A stretch of 64,000 nt of DNA from Posidonia oceanica (lineage: Eukaryota; Streptophyta; Magnoliopsida; Alismatales; Posidoniaceae), in NCBI GenBank assembly GCA_037176725.1, contig JAZBRS010000077.1, forward strand, positions 3,162,001 through 3,226,000, given 5' to 3'. The stretch's first letter is position 1; each line of letters opens with the position of its first letter. Under the pieces are notes generated by a model that saw only the letters and a program-made list of their open reading frames with translations, was not told the origin of the DNA and made no database searches. Below are positions 10,906 to 21,800 of this stretch, piece after piece. The position numbers and the translations under genes were made by a program.

Positions 10906-12240
10906 TGCACAGATCGCAGGATGTGGGCAGACGGCTGTTACAAGAGTCTTCAGGTACCTGTTGCCAAGACTGTGAATTATCAGAGCCCATATAAGCACAA
11001 AACCACCATAGGAAAGTAGATTATGAAACTGGCAGAAACAGGTGCAACATGTATAAGCAGTAAACATTCAGACTATGGCAATTGAACATGTATAAGCATA
11101 AGGGCGTTCTGTTGATGTGGCGGGGACCGTCGGGAACCCGGGTTGTCGCAGCCTGACGGTGCCAACGCATGCTAAGTAGAGGTACTGTCTCAGTGCTGGA
11201 GTAAGCCTTTGCGGAGCAGAATGATCAGAAGGAGCGGAGATGACTGGAAAATGCAGATGCGTGTGATTTGGTATGGTTTGCCCTCAGCATCGGGGTGCTT
11301 TGGTGCCTGCTGTATAGAAAGGGAGCGGTCCTTAACTCACCGGACTCTACTCGGACTCCTGACTTGTCGGTGGCACTCTAGGGAAAGGTATGGGTGATGT
11401 TTGGTGGTGGTGTAGAGAGGACGGGCTCCATGTCAAACTCTCAAGGACTTGCACTCGCTCCTACCTCTCCTTTCTCTTCTTATGTCGGTGTACAGAGCTC
11501 TCCTCGTCCCCATTTTGGAAGCGAGGAGGATCTGACCCGGGCTTTGACTCTTTTCTAGGGTAGGTGAGAGGTGCGGGGTCACCCTGCTTGCCTTTATTCT
11601 CTTTTTTTCTTTTTTCCTTTTCTTTTTTTGCTTTTTTTTTGTGTTTTTTTTTTTACGGAAATGGGGCCTTTCCCCTTTTCTCCCTTATCATTCTCTTTTG
11701 TTGTTGTTTTTTTTTCCTTTTTTTTTTTTCTTTTTTTTTTTGGCTTGCAGGTTTCCGCTGTCCCCTCCCCCAGGGGAGATGGGCGTTAGGGTCTTTCGGG
11801 TACAGACTTTTGGCTTTCTCTTTCTCTTTCTTTTTTCGCACATCTAGGCTGGGGTATGTACTACTTTCTGACCAACACCTAGCACTCTTCTAAAGGGTGT
11901 TAGTCCTTAGGGGTTTGGGCACTTCGCCCGCTCTCATTGAGTGGTGGCTCCCTCACTAGTCAAGACATCTAAGTAGTATCAGGTGAGGTCGGGAGACTCC
12001 TTTCGCAGCAGGCAAGCACCTCCGGTTTTCATCACCGGGCAGAATGCAATGTATGATTTGATGGGGAATGTGAACGGGATGAGCAGGGATGCACAGGGGT
12101 GCTGCAATGTCAGGGGATGTGGGAAATGGGGTGAAGTAGAGTATGGAGGAGATAGAGCAAAAAGAGATACAAAGATATGCGAGTGGTGAAGGTATGACAA
12201 GTGGGAGGATGAATCCGCAAGGGCTACTCCTAGCTACTGA
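10906..12240 (-). other. Spacer between gag-pro and the mobile-domain ORF in Element A
   Basis: Mostly non-coding. On the minus strand it has an A-rich tract with G runs (11752-11588), matched in B at 34104-34258. The block next to the integrase remnant (11950-12240) matches B 33740-33860. The short frames on the + strand are T-run translations. No gene seen. Confidence 0.6.
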
Positions 12241-12245
12241 TAGTA

Positions 12246-12312
12246 CTTCTTGAGGTAGCACATGTTGACCGGCTCAGGCTACTCGACCTGGTCCATGTCC
12301 TCAAGAGTTACC
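12246..12312 (-). pseudogene. Remnant of the integrase C-terminus in Element A
   Basis: In the frame next to gag-pro it encodes TLEDMDQVE, a stop, then EPVNMCYLKKYYQ and the natural stop. The last codons of integrase in B (33430-33508) encode TLEDMDRVEQSEPVNLCYLKKYYQ split by no stop, so one Gln codon has become TAG here. The remnant shows that A descends from a pol-bearing element by a deletion of about 3.5 kb. Confidence 0.85.
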
Positions 12313-15300
12313 GCACCGCCTCTGTTCTGATAACTTCTCCCCCCTGCTCTGCTGCTGATGATACTGCTGCATGTTCTGCTGACACTAGTGAAGGCCTTGC
12401 TGGCTCTGTGACTGATACTGCTGATAATTTTGCCACTGAAACTTCTGGCAACTCTGTCACTGATTCTGCTTTCTGTTCTATTGCCGTTGTTGTGTGATCC
12501 ACTGGTGTCTCTTCTTCTGAATCTGCTAACACGCTTGTGGAGGGCGTATCGGACTGGCGGTTGACTTGGATACTGCTGCCCCTTGCTATCCTGCCCGAAT
12601 GAGGCATGTGCTGCACGAGCCAACTAGGCCCACCTTCGGGTTGAATGGTAATGAGCTCATCAGGTCTAGAGGAGTCCGGCACTCTTGAGTTTCCTTCCAG
12701 GGCCATGATGGAGGTGTGGTTCTCTCGCAGAGGAGGATCCGTAACTACGGCTTTTCCTTTCCTTTCTGCGGCTTGGTGCTGTGCCAGGTCTTCCACTATG
12801 GATTCGAGCTGTTCTTGGTAAAGCAACTCCAAATCGGACATCCATGAATCATCCTGGGCTTCTATCGCCCCTCCTTCTTCCTCATTTGGAGGTGAATCGA
12901 CATAGTAGGCGCCGAGGGCCTGAGGCACTGGCTCGGCTGCGAGATGGATCACTGCCTCTGGTACTTGTATCTTCTGACTCACGGGCGCGCCTGATTGCGA
13001 CTGTCCCGGCAAGGGAGACCCAGATGGTCTAGTCAGAGGGATTGCAGATGGATATGCCGCCAGAGTGACTGCTGCTGTCAGAGGATGGGCCGAGGTGCTC
13101 TCTTGAAGGCCCGAGGGCCGGGAGACCGCGATGCTCAGCTGGTTCTCCGTGACTGATGATGATGATGAGAGCACGGCCTCCGATACGATAGGATCTGGCC
13201 ATGAAAGCTGCCGGCCTGCGGCAAGGGGAAGCGTGACTGACTGAACTGGCTGTATTGCCTGTGATGCGACTTCTGAAAAGGGCTGAGCTGTGCTGCTGGC
13301 TGAACTCAGCGATTGACCTTTCAGCGAAGGTGGTAGTTGCACTGATGTGACCACGGTTGCATGCGAACTGACTGACTGTGCTTGAATTAGTGCTGGTATT
13401 GCTGACATGACCGCAGGGGAATCAGAGACTGCCAAATCTGCCAAGGGTTCTATCAAGACTGCTGCTTCATGATCTGTGGAAGGAGTGGCCAGATAAACCA
13501 ACTGATGTACTGTTGCATAGGGTTGGCTTTCATTGCAAGCCTGAACTGCCCCTGTCATGCCCGACTGTTCCTCGTACGAGTAGTAGTCCTCAACGCAGAC
13601 CCAGTCCTCCTCCGGTGGCGGAGGGCTTTGACACGGCTCCGACGGCACTACAGCTTGAACTGCGCTTGAGTCCAGGATACCTGCGCTCGTAAAGTTAGCT
13701 AAGCTCCGAGGTATGACCATTCTCTGATTCTTTGTTTGCGGGCGCTTGCCTTTATCGGAGTGAGGGTCGTAACCTAGACCCTCGTTGTCTCTTCGTTCTT
13801 CCGCCATGATTGGTTCGGCGATTCCTTGGCCATGTCGCCCGAGCGGTGTCCCTTTGACGTAGCCCCATCTGTGACAAACGTTCTCGACCATCCGAAAGGG
13901 GTTGTTGTGAACGGCCAAGGAGTTGACACGTTCAAGATCTGGCAAAAAGTTAACCGGCTCGCACCGATTAACGCGATACAAAGCGTTCGAAAGATCAGGG
14001 TCAAAGGGGACAGTCCGCGAAGAGATAGAGGAAACCGCCTCGATCTGCTCCTTCTCAAAATTCTCCGCCATGACAACGATGACATCGTCACCTCGGCGGA
14101 ACTTGATCATGCGATGGAGGGTCGAGGGGATAACCTGATGCTTGTGGAGCCAAGGGCGCCCAAGCAGAAGGTTGAAGTTAGGTTCCAAGTCGACGACGTA
14201 GAATTGCACATCGAATGTGACCGGGCCAATGGTAAGAGGGATAACCAAAATCCCTAGAGCGTCATGGTGAGTATTATCAAAAGCTGTCATTCCCTTTACA
14301 GCTGGAGTAATGTCCTCGGCCTTGAATCCGAGCTTGGTTGCTGTTCGCAAGGGACAGACGTTAAGGCCTGACCCATTATCGACCAGTGCAAGGGGAATGC
14401 GAAAGTTCTTGAATTGTACCGTGACGAACAAGGGTTGATTGTGATTAATCCCCGCCGGAGGCAGTTCATCACTCGTGAAAGTGATGACCTGGGGCTCCGC
14501 GATCATTCCGACCATGCTTTCCAAGGCGGCGGGCTCTATGGCTTGGGACACACGGGCGGCTTGGAACACACGAAGGAAGGCCTCGCGATGCTCGGCAGAA
14601 GTGTGTATCAGGTCCCAGATGGATATGTCGGCTTTGACTTTTTTGAGCTGGGATGTGACGTCGGCTTTAGGCTGGCATTTCTTGGTAGTAGGTGGTGCAG
14701 TTGTAGGGACAGGTTCAGCTGTGGTGGATTCAAGAGGCTGGCCTGAAGGTGGTGGGACTGCAGGCTGGACCAAAGGCAATGGTCTTGCGGGTTGTGGATG
14801 ACTAGGTCTGGTTGCTGGTGCAGGAGGTCTGTAGACCCTCCCCGATCGCGTCACTTCCGCACACATTTCTGTGGCGTAGCTGTAGGGTACGCGATGGGTA
14901 TCCCGGGTCAGGTTAATAACCACGGGAGCGCGTGCAGCGAGCACGAGAGGGGCTACAGGCTGAGGAGGGCATGGGTAGGAGGGTAGTTGGGAAGACAAGC
15001 TAGGTGGGGACTGAGGTCTTGCTAGTAGGTGCACGGGAAGCTCTGGCTGAGGTCTGACTAGGAGATGTATTGGGGCTTGGGCCCGGGAAAGCATGGCGGC
15101 TGATGCAGGAGAACGCTCCGGCCTGGCTCGCGGTCGGATCATATGGACGCCCGACTCGGAACCGGCGATAGCTGCAAGATAGAGAGAGACTGGAAAGGGA
15201 GTAGAAACATCATGGATAAGCTTGGAAGGATCTACCACAGATGTGAGAGACCCAGAAGGAAACAAGGAGTGAATTCCTGAGGTCCCTGCGCCTCCTGAAT

Positions 15301-17491
15301 AGGAGTGCTCCGGCAGGGGTCGGCATACAACATTAGCTGGGGTAGATGCTGATGCAGGTGCATGAGATGGTGCAGAAGTGGATGCCTCGTGCGTGTCGAT
15401 CACGATCGTTCCCGATTCGATCAAGTCATGGATAGCATTCCGGAGAGTGAAACAACTATCAGTCGAATGCCCGACGCTTCGATGAAAGTCGCAGAAAAGG
15501 TTCGCCTTAAACCAATACGGTAGTGGGTTTGGTGGCGGGCGAACCTCCGGAAATCGCAGGAGCGACGCAACCTTCGGGAGGACGGCACTGAGCGGTTCCA
15601 CCAGTGGGGCGAACTTCCGCTTTTCCATGGGTGGCCGTCTCGGCCTCGGGAATTGTCCTTGCTGAACCGGTGCGGCAGGATAGACCGGTCGAGCGGTGGT
15701 AGTGATTTGTGGTGTAGGGTGTGTCGTAGGTGCAGGTGCGTAATAGATCTGAGGAGGGGCAGGCCGGGACGCCAGACGGACGGGCGTAGCAGGGGAGTCG
15801 ACGTATGCGACAATGGGCTTCGGCGGATCCTTCCTCTTGGGACGATTGTTGTTGAGACTGCTGTTGTTGTTGATGGCGCTGCTGCTACTACCGTCGTTGC
15901 TGGCGAGGGCCTGCCTGGCAAGCACAGAGAGTGCGGGGAAGTTGCCACTCCGCAACGAACTCTCTACGCGAGTGCCAGCTCGGATCAAAGCAGTGAAGGT
16001 TGTGACGGGTTGGATGCTAAGCAGAGCTCCGGTAGACGGCTGTGCCCCTTTTATGATGATCTCGATAGACTCCTCGTCGGAGGGCCTATCTCGAACTTGC
16101 GAGGCAAGGGCACGCCAGCGGCCGACGTACTCCCCGAACGGCTCGCCCGGATTCTGCTTGGTTGCGATCAAGTCCGCGCGCTTTGGGACCAGATCGAGGT
16201 TGAAGGAGTACTGTTCCAAGAACGCCTGGCTTAGGTCGTTCCAAGTCTTGATCGTAGCCATGTCAAGCGAGGTGAACCACTTGAGGGCCGGACCAGACAA
16301 ACTCTTCTGGAACAGGCGGATCAGCAACCTCTCGTCCGCCTGGAGTTGGGCGAGATCACCGCAATACGCCTTCAGATGGGCTATGGGGCAGCCCCTACCA
16401 TCATACTTCTCGAAGTCCGGTATTTTGAACTTCGGGGGGAGTACCGCCTCTGGGAAACAGCAGAGGTCTCGGAACTGGTAGGTCTGGTGGTCCGTGCCCT
16501 GCACTAGACGCAGTGCTTTCTCCAGAACGTCCATCCTGTTGTTGATGGGGTCTGGAATAGCTGCTACAGGAGATGGGGCAGCGGGGGCAGGGACCACGTA
16601 TGCCGAATGGGTCGCACCGAGGTGCTCCTCCGGATCCACCATCACGTCGCCTGGTGACGCAAGGTGATGGCCGGCATACCCGTGCTGTGGTGGAGTGCAG
16701 GGAGGGATGCATGTGGAATTCTGAGCCTGATGCAAAGGGGGAGGATAAACGGTATGCTGTGCGATGGGTGCGGGATGTTGGAGCATCAGCGGCCGTACCG
16801 GGGCGATGCCGGGGGACGGGCCTGCGAGATACTGTGCTCCCACCAGTCCGAATGACTGGCCACCAGGTGGCGGAGGTGTATGCTGTGTGAGGTGTGGTGC
16901 TGATGCAAGAGGCGGCATGCATGCCCCCATCGTCGGAACCGTGAGCAGTTGGGACGATGGTCTAGGCGGAAGTGCAGAGTGCAATGCAAGATGTGCGGGA
17001 GCAGGCCGCACAGGAACCTCAGGAACAACAGGAGGGGAAGGAGGGCGGACTGATAGAGCTATACCCTGCAGCCGCTGGATAGTGTCCATCAGTTGCTGGT
17101 ACTGCTCTTCAGGTGTCCTGTCAGTGGGAACACTGAATTGCAGTGCCGGCGAGGAACCAGAACCGAGAGATCCGGACTGTCCGGGAGACTGGAATCCTAA
17201 GGCGAGAGTCGCCGCAGCAGAAGGGTCAAAAGTGACAAAACCCTGAGAAGGTGGGGTCAGTGGTGCCTCCAGAACACGTGAAGTGGCCATCAAGATGGAC
17301 TCGGCGACCGGATCAGGAGGAGCGAGCGTCTGCCACTGTCCCACAGCAAACTGGGGTGCCCCAGACGACAGAGGGGTAAAGCCTGGCGTCACAGAGGGCA
17401 CAGAGGGGTTTGAAACGAGAGCCGGAGGGGCCGGAGCGGGAACCACCTCCGAGGCAAGGGTGAGGGGGGTCTCGACAGTGCGCTGGGCCAT
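12308..17491 (-). CDS. gag-pro: Gag-protease polyprotein of Element A
   Basis: An open frame of 1,727 codons from the Met of MAQ, the Met conserved in B (24729). The frame extends 46 codons further upstream to another ATG. The N-terminal third is Pro/Ser/Ala-rich. The Gag core (about residues 340-515) runs from YQFRDLCCFPEAVLPPKF through ALKWF to RVESSLRSG. A CxFHRxxGHSTxxC knuckle-like motif lies near residue 670. The aspartic protease has its active site LVDNGSGLNV near 1038 and LLLGRPW near 1109, and a G-patch-like stretch (PLGRHGQGI) follows. A long acidic, low-complexity tail comes next. The stop lies in sequence from the deletion fusion with integrase. Gag forms the particle and protease matures it. 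With no RT or integrase in cis, mobility would depend on another element. No internal stop is seen, in contrast to B. Confidence 0.92.
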   Translation of the reverse strand: MAQRTVETPLTLASEVVPAPAPPALVSNPSVPSVTPGFTPLSSGAPQFAVGQWQTLAPPDPVAESILMATSRVLEAPLTPPSQGFVTFDPSAAATLALGFQSPGQSGSLGSGSSPALQFSVPTDRTPEEQYQQLMDTIQRLQGIALSVRPPSPPVVPEVPVRPAPAHLALHSALPPRPSSQLLTVPTMGACMPPLASAPHLTQHTPPPPGGQSFGLVGAQYLAGPSPGIAPVRPLMLQHPAPIAQHTVYPPPLHQAQNSTCIPPCTPPQHGYAGHHLASPGDVMVDPEEHLGATHSAYVVPAPAAPSPVAAIPDPINNRMDVLEKALRLVQGTDHQTYQFRDLCCFPEAVLPPKFKIPDFEKYDGRGCPIAHLKAYCGDLAQLQADERLLIRLFQKSLSGPALKWFTSLDMATIKTWNDLSQAFLEQYSFNLDLVPKRADLIATKQNPGEPFGEYVGRWRALASQVRDRPSDEESIEIIIKGAQPSTGALLSIQPVTTFTALIRAGTRVESSLRSGNFPALSVLARQALASNDGSSSSAINNNSSLNNNRPKRKDPPKPIVAYVDSPATPVRLASRPAPPQIYYAPAPTTHPTPQITTTARPVYPAAPVQQGQFPRPRRPPMEKRKFAPLVEPLSAVLPKVASLLRFPEVRPPPNPLPYWFKANLFCDFHRSVGHSTDSCFTLRNAIHDLIESGTIVIDTHEASTSAPSHAPASASTPANVVCRPLPEHSYSGGAGTSGIHSLFPSGSLTSVVDPSKLIHDVSTPFPVSLYLAAIAGSESGVHMIRPRARPERSPASAAMLSRAQAPIHLLVRPQPELPVHLLARPQSPPSLSSQLPSYPCPPQPVAPLVLAARAPVVINLTRDTHRVPYSYATEMCAEVTRSGRVYRPPAPATRPSHPQPARPLPLVQPAVPPPSGQPLESTTAEPVPTTAPPTTKKCQPKADVTSQLKKVKADISIWDLIHTSAEHREAFLRVFQAARVSQAIEPAALESMVGMIAEPQVITFTSDELPPAGINHNQPLFVTVQFKNFRIPLALVDNGSGLNVCPLRTATKLGFKAEDITPAVKGMTAFDNTHHDALGILVIPLTIGPVTFDVQFYVVDLEPNFNLLLGRPWLHKHQVIPSTLHRMIKFRRGDDVIVVMAENFEKEQIEAVSSISSRTVPFDPDLSNALYRVNRCEPVNFLPDLERVNSLAVHNNPFRMVENVCHRWGYVKGTPLGRHGQGIAEPIMAEERRDNEGLGYDPHSDKGKRPQTKNQRMVIPRSLANFTSAGILDSSAVQAVVPSEPCQSPPPPEEDWVCVEDYYSYEEQSGMTGAVQACNESQPYATVHQLVYLATPSTDHEAAVLIEPLADLAVSDSPAVMSAIPALIQAQSVSSHATVVTSVQLPPSLKGQSLSSASSTAQPFSEVASQAIQPVQSVTLPLAAGRQLSWPDPIVSEAVLSSSSSVTENQLSIAVSRPSGLQESTSAHPLTAAVTLAAYPSAIPLTRPSGSPLPGQSQSGAPVSQKIQVPEAVIHLAAEPVPQALGAYYVDSPPNEEEGGAIEAQDDSWMSDLELLYQEQLESIVEDLAQHQAAERKGKAVVTDPPLRENHTSIMALEGNSRVPDSSRPDELITIQPEGGPSWLVQHMPHSGRIARGSSIQVNRQSDTPSTSVLADSEEETPVDHTTTAIEQKAESVTELPEVSVAKLSAVSVTEPARPSLVSAEHAAVSSAAEQGGEVIRTEAVR

Positions 17492-18804
17492 TGCTGACCG
17501 AGAGCGAGTCAAAACAGGGCTGCGACGAGGGAAAAGGGGACGGACTCTACGAGGAGCTATGCTCGCAAAGACGAGTAGCTCAGAAAGAAGGATGGTCGAG
17601 CCCAGGTGTCTCAGCAGAGATGTCAGCAAAGGAGAGACCCGAGCTCTAGCTAAGGAGATCGCTTACTGAACTCTGTTAAAGACACAACGGGAAACTAGGG
17701 TTAGAAAAGAAAGAGATGCAAAATGCATTATGTTATGGCATGAATGTCATGTATGCTTTCTAGTATGCCCCCCTCACCTAACTAGTGTTTCCTAGCAAGG
17801 TTGTCTACTTCGGGTATCCCTGGGTGTACGGGTCACTGACTCGAGTCAGAAAGGTAGGCTCCCTGTCTAACTCCCGGCCCAAAGCTCGGGTAATGACAAG
17901 GTGGTGCGTTGGTGGCCTCTACCCCGCCAAAGCGTAGGTGGTACCCTCCACTAACACCGACACGACCCCGGACAAGGGGGGACGGACCGACTGACTCACA
18001 CCATGCCAAAGCATCGGGGTGAGAAGCTGGAACCGTCCTTCGCAGACTAGTAGGTGGACTCAGAGGAAAAGAATGCATGCCCTATATGATGCTTATGCAA
18101 ATGATTAAAGTCTTTTATCTTGCACATTTTATTAACTAAAAGGGAGTGAAGGATTGTTCAGAGTCTCTAGTTGCTCCTAGGAGTTCTTTTACTTGCATTT
18201 TTTAGTTAACCATGGGGAGAACAGACAAGTTTCTACTATCCTAAGCATGGCAAGTGCGAAAGGGAAGAAAATCAATCAAGCATGGCAAGCAAACAACCAT
18301 ACAACACAACAAAAGGCATGTGCATGGCATGTGCAAGTGTTTGTGAGCATAATGGTGAAGAAAAACATTCATCGAGTCAAAAGGCATGTATGCATGGTAT
18401 GTGCGTGCGTAGTGACATAGCAGGTGTGTAAAAGGAAGCATTCATCATTCAAAAAGCATGTATTATTGCCAAACAAGTATGTAGACATGCAATGTGCGAG
18501 AATTAAAGCAATAATAAGCAAGTAAGGCAAAGAAAATAAAGACAAGTAAGCTGTAAAGGAAGTAAGAGCAGAAGCAAGGAAACAAGTAAATAAACAAGCA
18601 AATTAGACAAAACAGAGCAAGGCAGAGCTAAACTAAGGCGAAAGCAGCCGGAAGGGGGTGCAAAACCTAGGCGAAGTGACCGCGGGGCGACTTGCTAGGA
18701 GTTTGCACAGGAAAACGAGCAAAACGGACAAAGGAAACACCAAGGCAAACAAAGAAAGCAAATCCCAAGCGAGCGAAAGCGGAGGCGAAAGCCGGAGTCT
18801 AGTA
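17492..18804 (-). other. Element A untranslated leader
   Basis: The leader between PBS and gag has no supported gene. It matches the B leader (405-1394 plus 24401-24728) and the C and D leaders. The part at 18170-18480 has imperfect repeats with GGCATGTGCA and CAAAAGGCATGTA, about 85 bp apart. The stretch near 17815 is the same sequence into which A itself inserted in B. Confidence 0.7.
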
Positions 18805-18822
18805 TCCCCAGCGGAGTCGCCA
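18805..18822 (-). other. Primer-binding site of Element A (tRNA-Arg)
   Basis: TGGCGACTCCGCTGGGGA on the minus strand, one base from the LTR end. It matches the complement of plant tRNA-Arg(ACG) better than the B site does. Confidence 0.9.
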
Positions 18823-18823
18823 C

Positions 18824-21800
18824 TGTAGTAATCCCGGTGTTCGGATCGTCCATGCACGATGCCAAAGCTCGCGTGCAACGATCGGAATCAGGCTCACTAT
18901 AAGCGGCTATGTCCGAGAAGGAAGACCTAACTCGAAAACATTTAAAAAAGGGGAAAAGGGAAAGAAAAGGAGGAGATAAGACAAAATCGGAGTCGCCACC
19001 AAGTCTATTAAATCGGAAGACGAGGAAAACCGGGGAAATGCGCGAATAATCACGCAAAACCAAGCAAAAGATGCAAAGCAAAGCAATGCAAAAGAAATAA
19101 GATGCAAATGAATGCAAATGATATGACTCGTGCCTAGGACAAGGGCAATATGGTCATTGCGGGCCAAGAGAGGGTAAGGATTCCTGTTACGCGCGGGGAA
19201 GGTGTTAGGCACCCCCGACACGCCCGAGAATCGGTCTTTCTAGGCTTACGCTCGCATATGCAGGGAAATGCAGACTTTGAATGCCTAAGTGCCAATGAAT
19301 GCCTGTCTAAATGCTCAAGGGTGTGCTCTAAGTGATGAAAGACGATGCAAGGAAGTAAACGTGCAACCTAAGCGCTCAGCAACGCTGTTTGTGTTCCGAA
19401 CTGGGCGAAACCTGGCTCGTGAGAACTCCGGACAGTAAGCATCACCGCCCCATATGCAAATGCGGGCGATAAAACAAAACAGCGAGAAAACCATGCAATG
19501 CAATCGACATGCAAGGGAAAACGGCGTAAAACAGTGCGAGGAACAAAAGAAGTATGCAAAAAGATGCGAGAACAGGGTTGACATGCAAAACGGGGCAAGA
19601 AATGGAACAAGAACGCAAAATCGTGCGAGAAAACGAAAGAAGGGCGCAAAACTGGGCAAGAAAACACCAGGGCACGCAAAACGGAGCGGAAAAACGAGAC
19701 TGCGCGCAAAACGAGGCGGGAAAACTAAAGGGCACGCAAAACGGAGCGAAACAAAGAAGCGGCGCGCAAAACGGAGCGAAAAAAACTTGAAAACACGCAA
19801 AACGAGGCGAAAAAAACTAAAGGGCACGCAAAACGGTGCAAGACAGGGAAGCGGCACGCAAAACGGAGCGAGAAAACTTGAAAACAAGCAAAACAAGGCG
19901 AAAAAACTAAAGGGCACGCAAAACGGTGCAAGATAAAGAAGCGGCACGCAAAACGGAGCGAGAAAACTTGAAAACACGCAAAACGAGGCGAAAAAAACCA
20001 AAGGGCACGCAAAACGGTGCGAGAAAACAAGACTGCACGCAAAACAAGGCGAAAAACTAAAGGGCACGCAAAACGGTGCAAGACAGGGAAGCGGCACGCA
20101 AAACGGAGCGAGAAAACTTGAAAACACGCAAAACGAGGCGGAAAAACTAAAGGGCACGCAAAACGGTGCAAGACAAAGAAGCGGCGCGCAAAACGGAGCG
20201 AGAAAACTTGAAAACGCGCAAAACGAGGCGAAAAAACTAAAGGGCACGCAAAACGGTGCGAGAAAACAAGACTGCACGCAAAACGAGGCGAAAAACTAAA
20301 GGGGCACGCAAAACGGTGCGAATGGCATGCAAATGAATGCGGTGCAGGGGTTCAGGAAGATATACCTGGAGATCCGGGAGTCTGATCGGAGATCTGCTTG
20401 GTCCATGCTGAAGAGCGCTTCGCTGCGGTCGCCTGGGCAGCTTACTTGAGGAGATCCAACGGTCGGATTGGAAGATATCGCAGCTTCGGAGCGGAAGGAC
20501 CAGAACAGGGGAGAAGAACAGATCTAAGTGTCCGGGGGGTCCTAGGGGTGTGCCGAAGGTCCTCCCGAGTGAAAGGGAGTTAAAAGTGCTTAGTGTATGC
20601 AAAGGGGAGCTTAAATGCAAGATTAAATGAATGCAGAATGCAATGCAAAGCAAGAAAGGATAAAGGAAACGATTTGGAAAGAACGGGGGTTTAAAAGCAT
20701 TTTTGAAGAAAGAAAGGGGCTAAAATGCAAATTTTCCAGGAAACAGGGGTTCTGGGGAGTCCGGGAATGCAAGTGGAGGGCCTACATGCGATTTTTGCAA
20801 ACATGGGAGTTAAAATGCAACTTAGGGGTAAAACAGTCTTTTCACATGATTTTTCAAAAGATGCAAGGCTCTATGTGTGATTTTCAAATCATGCGGGGTC
20901 TGAAAATGCAATTTAGTATGGAAAATATGCTCTGAAAAATAGATTACAGGACTGCAATGTGATTTTTAAAAAGATCAGGGTCAAAAATGCAATGTAATAA
21001 ACTAAAAATGCATGCCAGAGTTACTGTCCATTTAAAGTGGACCTAAGTGCAAAAATGCAAAGTCAGAAGGTAAGAAATGCAATGCAGTATGCAAAATGGA
21101 AAAATAAAGGCTAAGTTCCTACAGTGCAGTGGACTAAGATGCAAAAATGACAGAACCAGGGATTTGAAATGCAATGTAATAAGGCAAACTTCATGCATTA
21201 AAATTAAATATTCTACAGCAGGATTCAGATGCTAAAATCAAGAACAGAAGGACCAAACTCAAACTTTTTATAACTAGAAAGCACAGTAAATGGATCGGAA
21301 TGGAAATACTGAAACATGGGAATAAAATGAGCAATTTAGCAAGATAACAAATCAGAAACTAAGCAACTTAAATAATCTAAGGACCAGAATGCAAAAAAAA
21401 GAAAACTTAAGGCAGAAATGTAATATTTGCACTAAAAACCATATTCCTAAAAAAATAATGCTACAGTGGCCGCCGGCGGTGGGAGTACTGTGGCAGTGAG
21501 TTTCCAGTCCTCACCACCGCCGGCACGGGGGAGCTGGGGAGGCGCTGGGCGGCGGAGGCCGTTGCTGCCGTTCGTGCGGAGCTCCAGGGACCGTCGGGAG
21601 CTCGCTCTGCTGGCGGGAGCACGCGGAGAACAGGCGACCGGCGCCGGAGAAGACGTGAGGACCGGCGAGTCGCGGGCGGCGCTGGAGGCTTGGAAACTTG
21701 GTTCTGGTTGGCGGAGAAGCAGGAGGAGGAGGAGAGAGAGCAGGGGAGGGTGAGGAGTACCTGCGGCTGTGTCCGGTGTGTTCTCCCGACCTCAGTAGTG

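Noticed and set aside
10436..11019. Plus-strand frames of 150-180 codons opposite the mobile-domain ORF of A
   Set aside because: Shadows of the real minus-strand ORF. The matching strand in B is not kept open.
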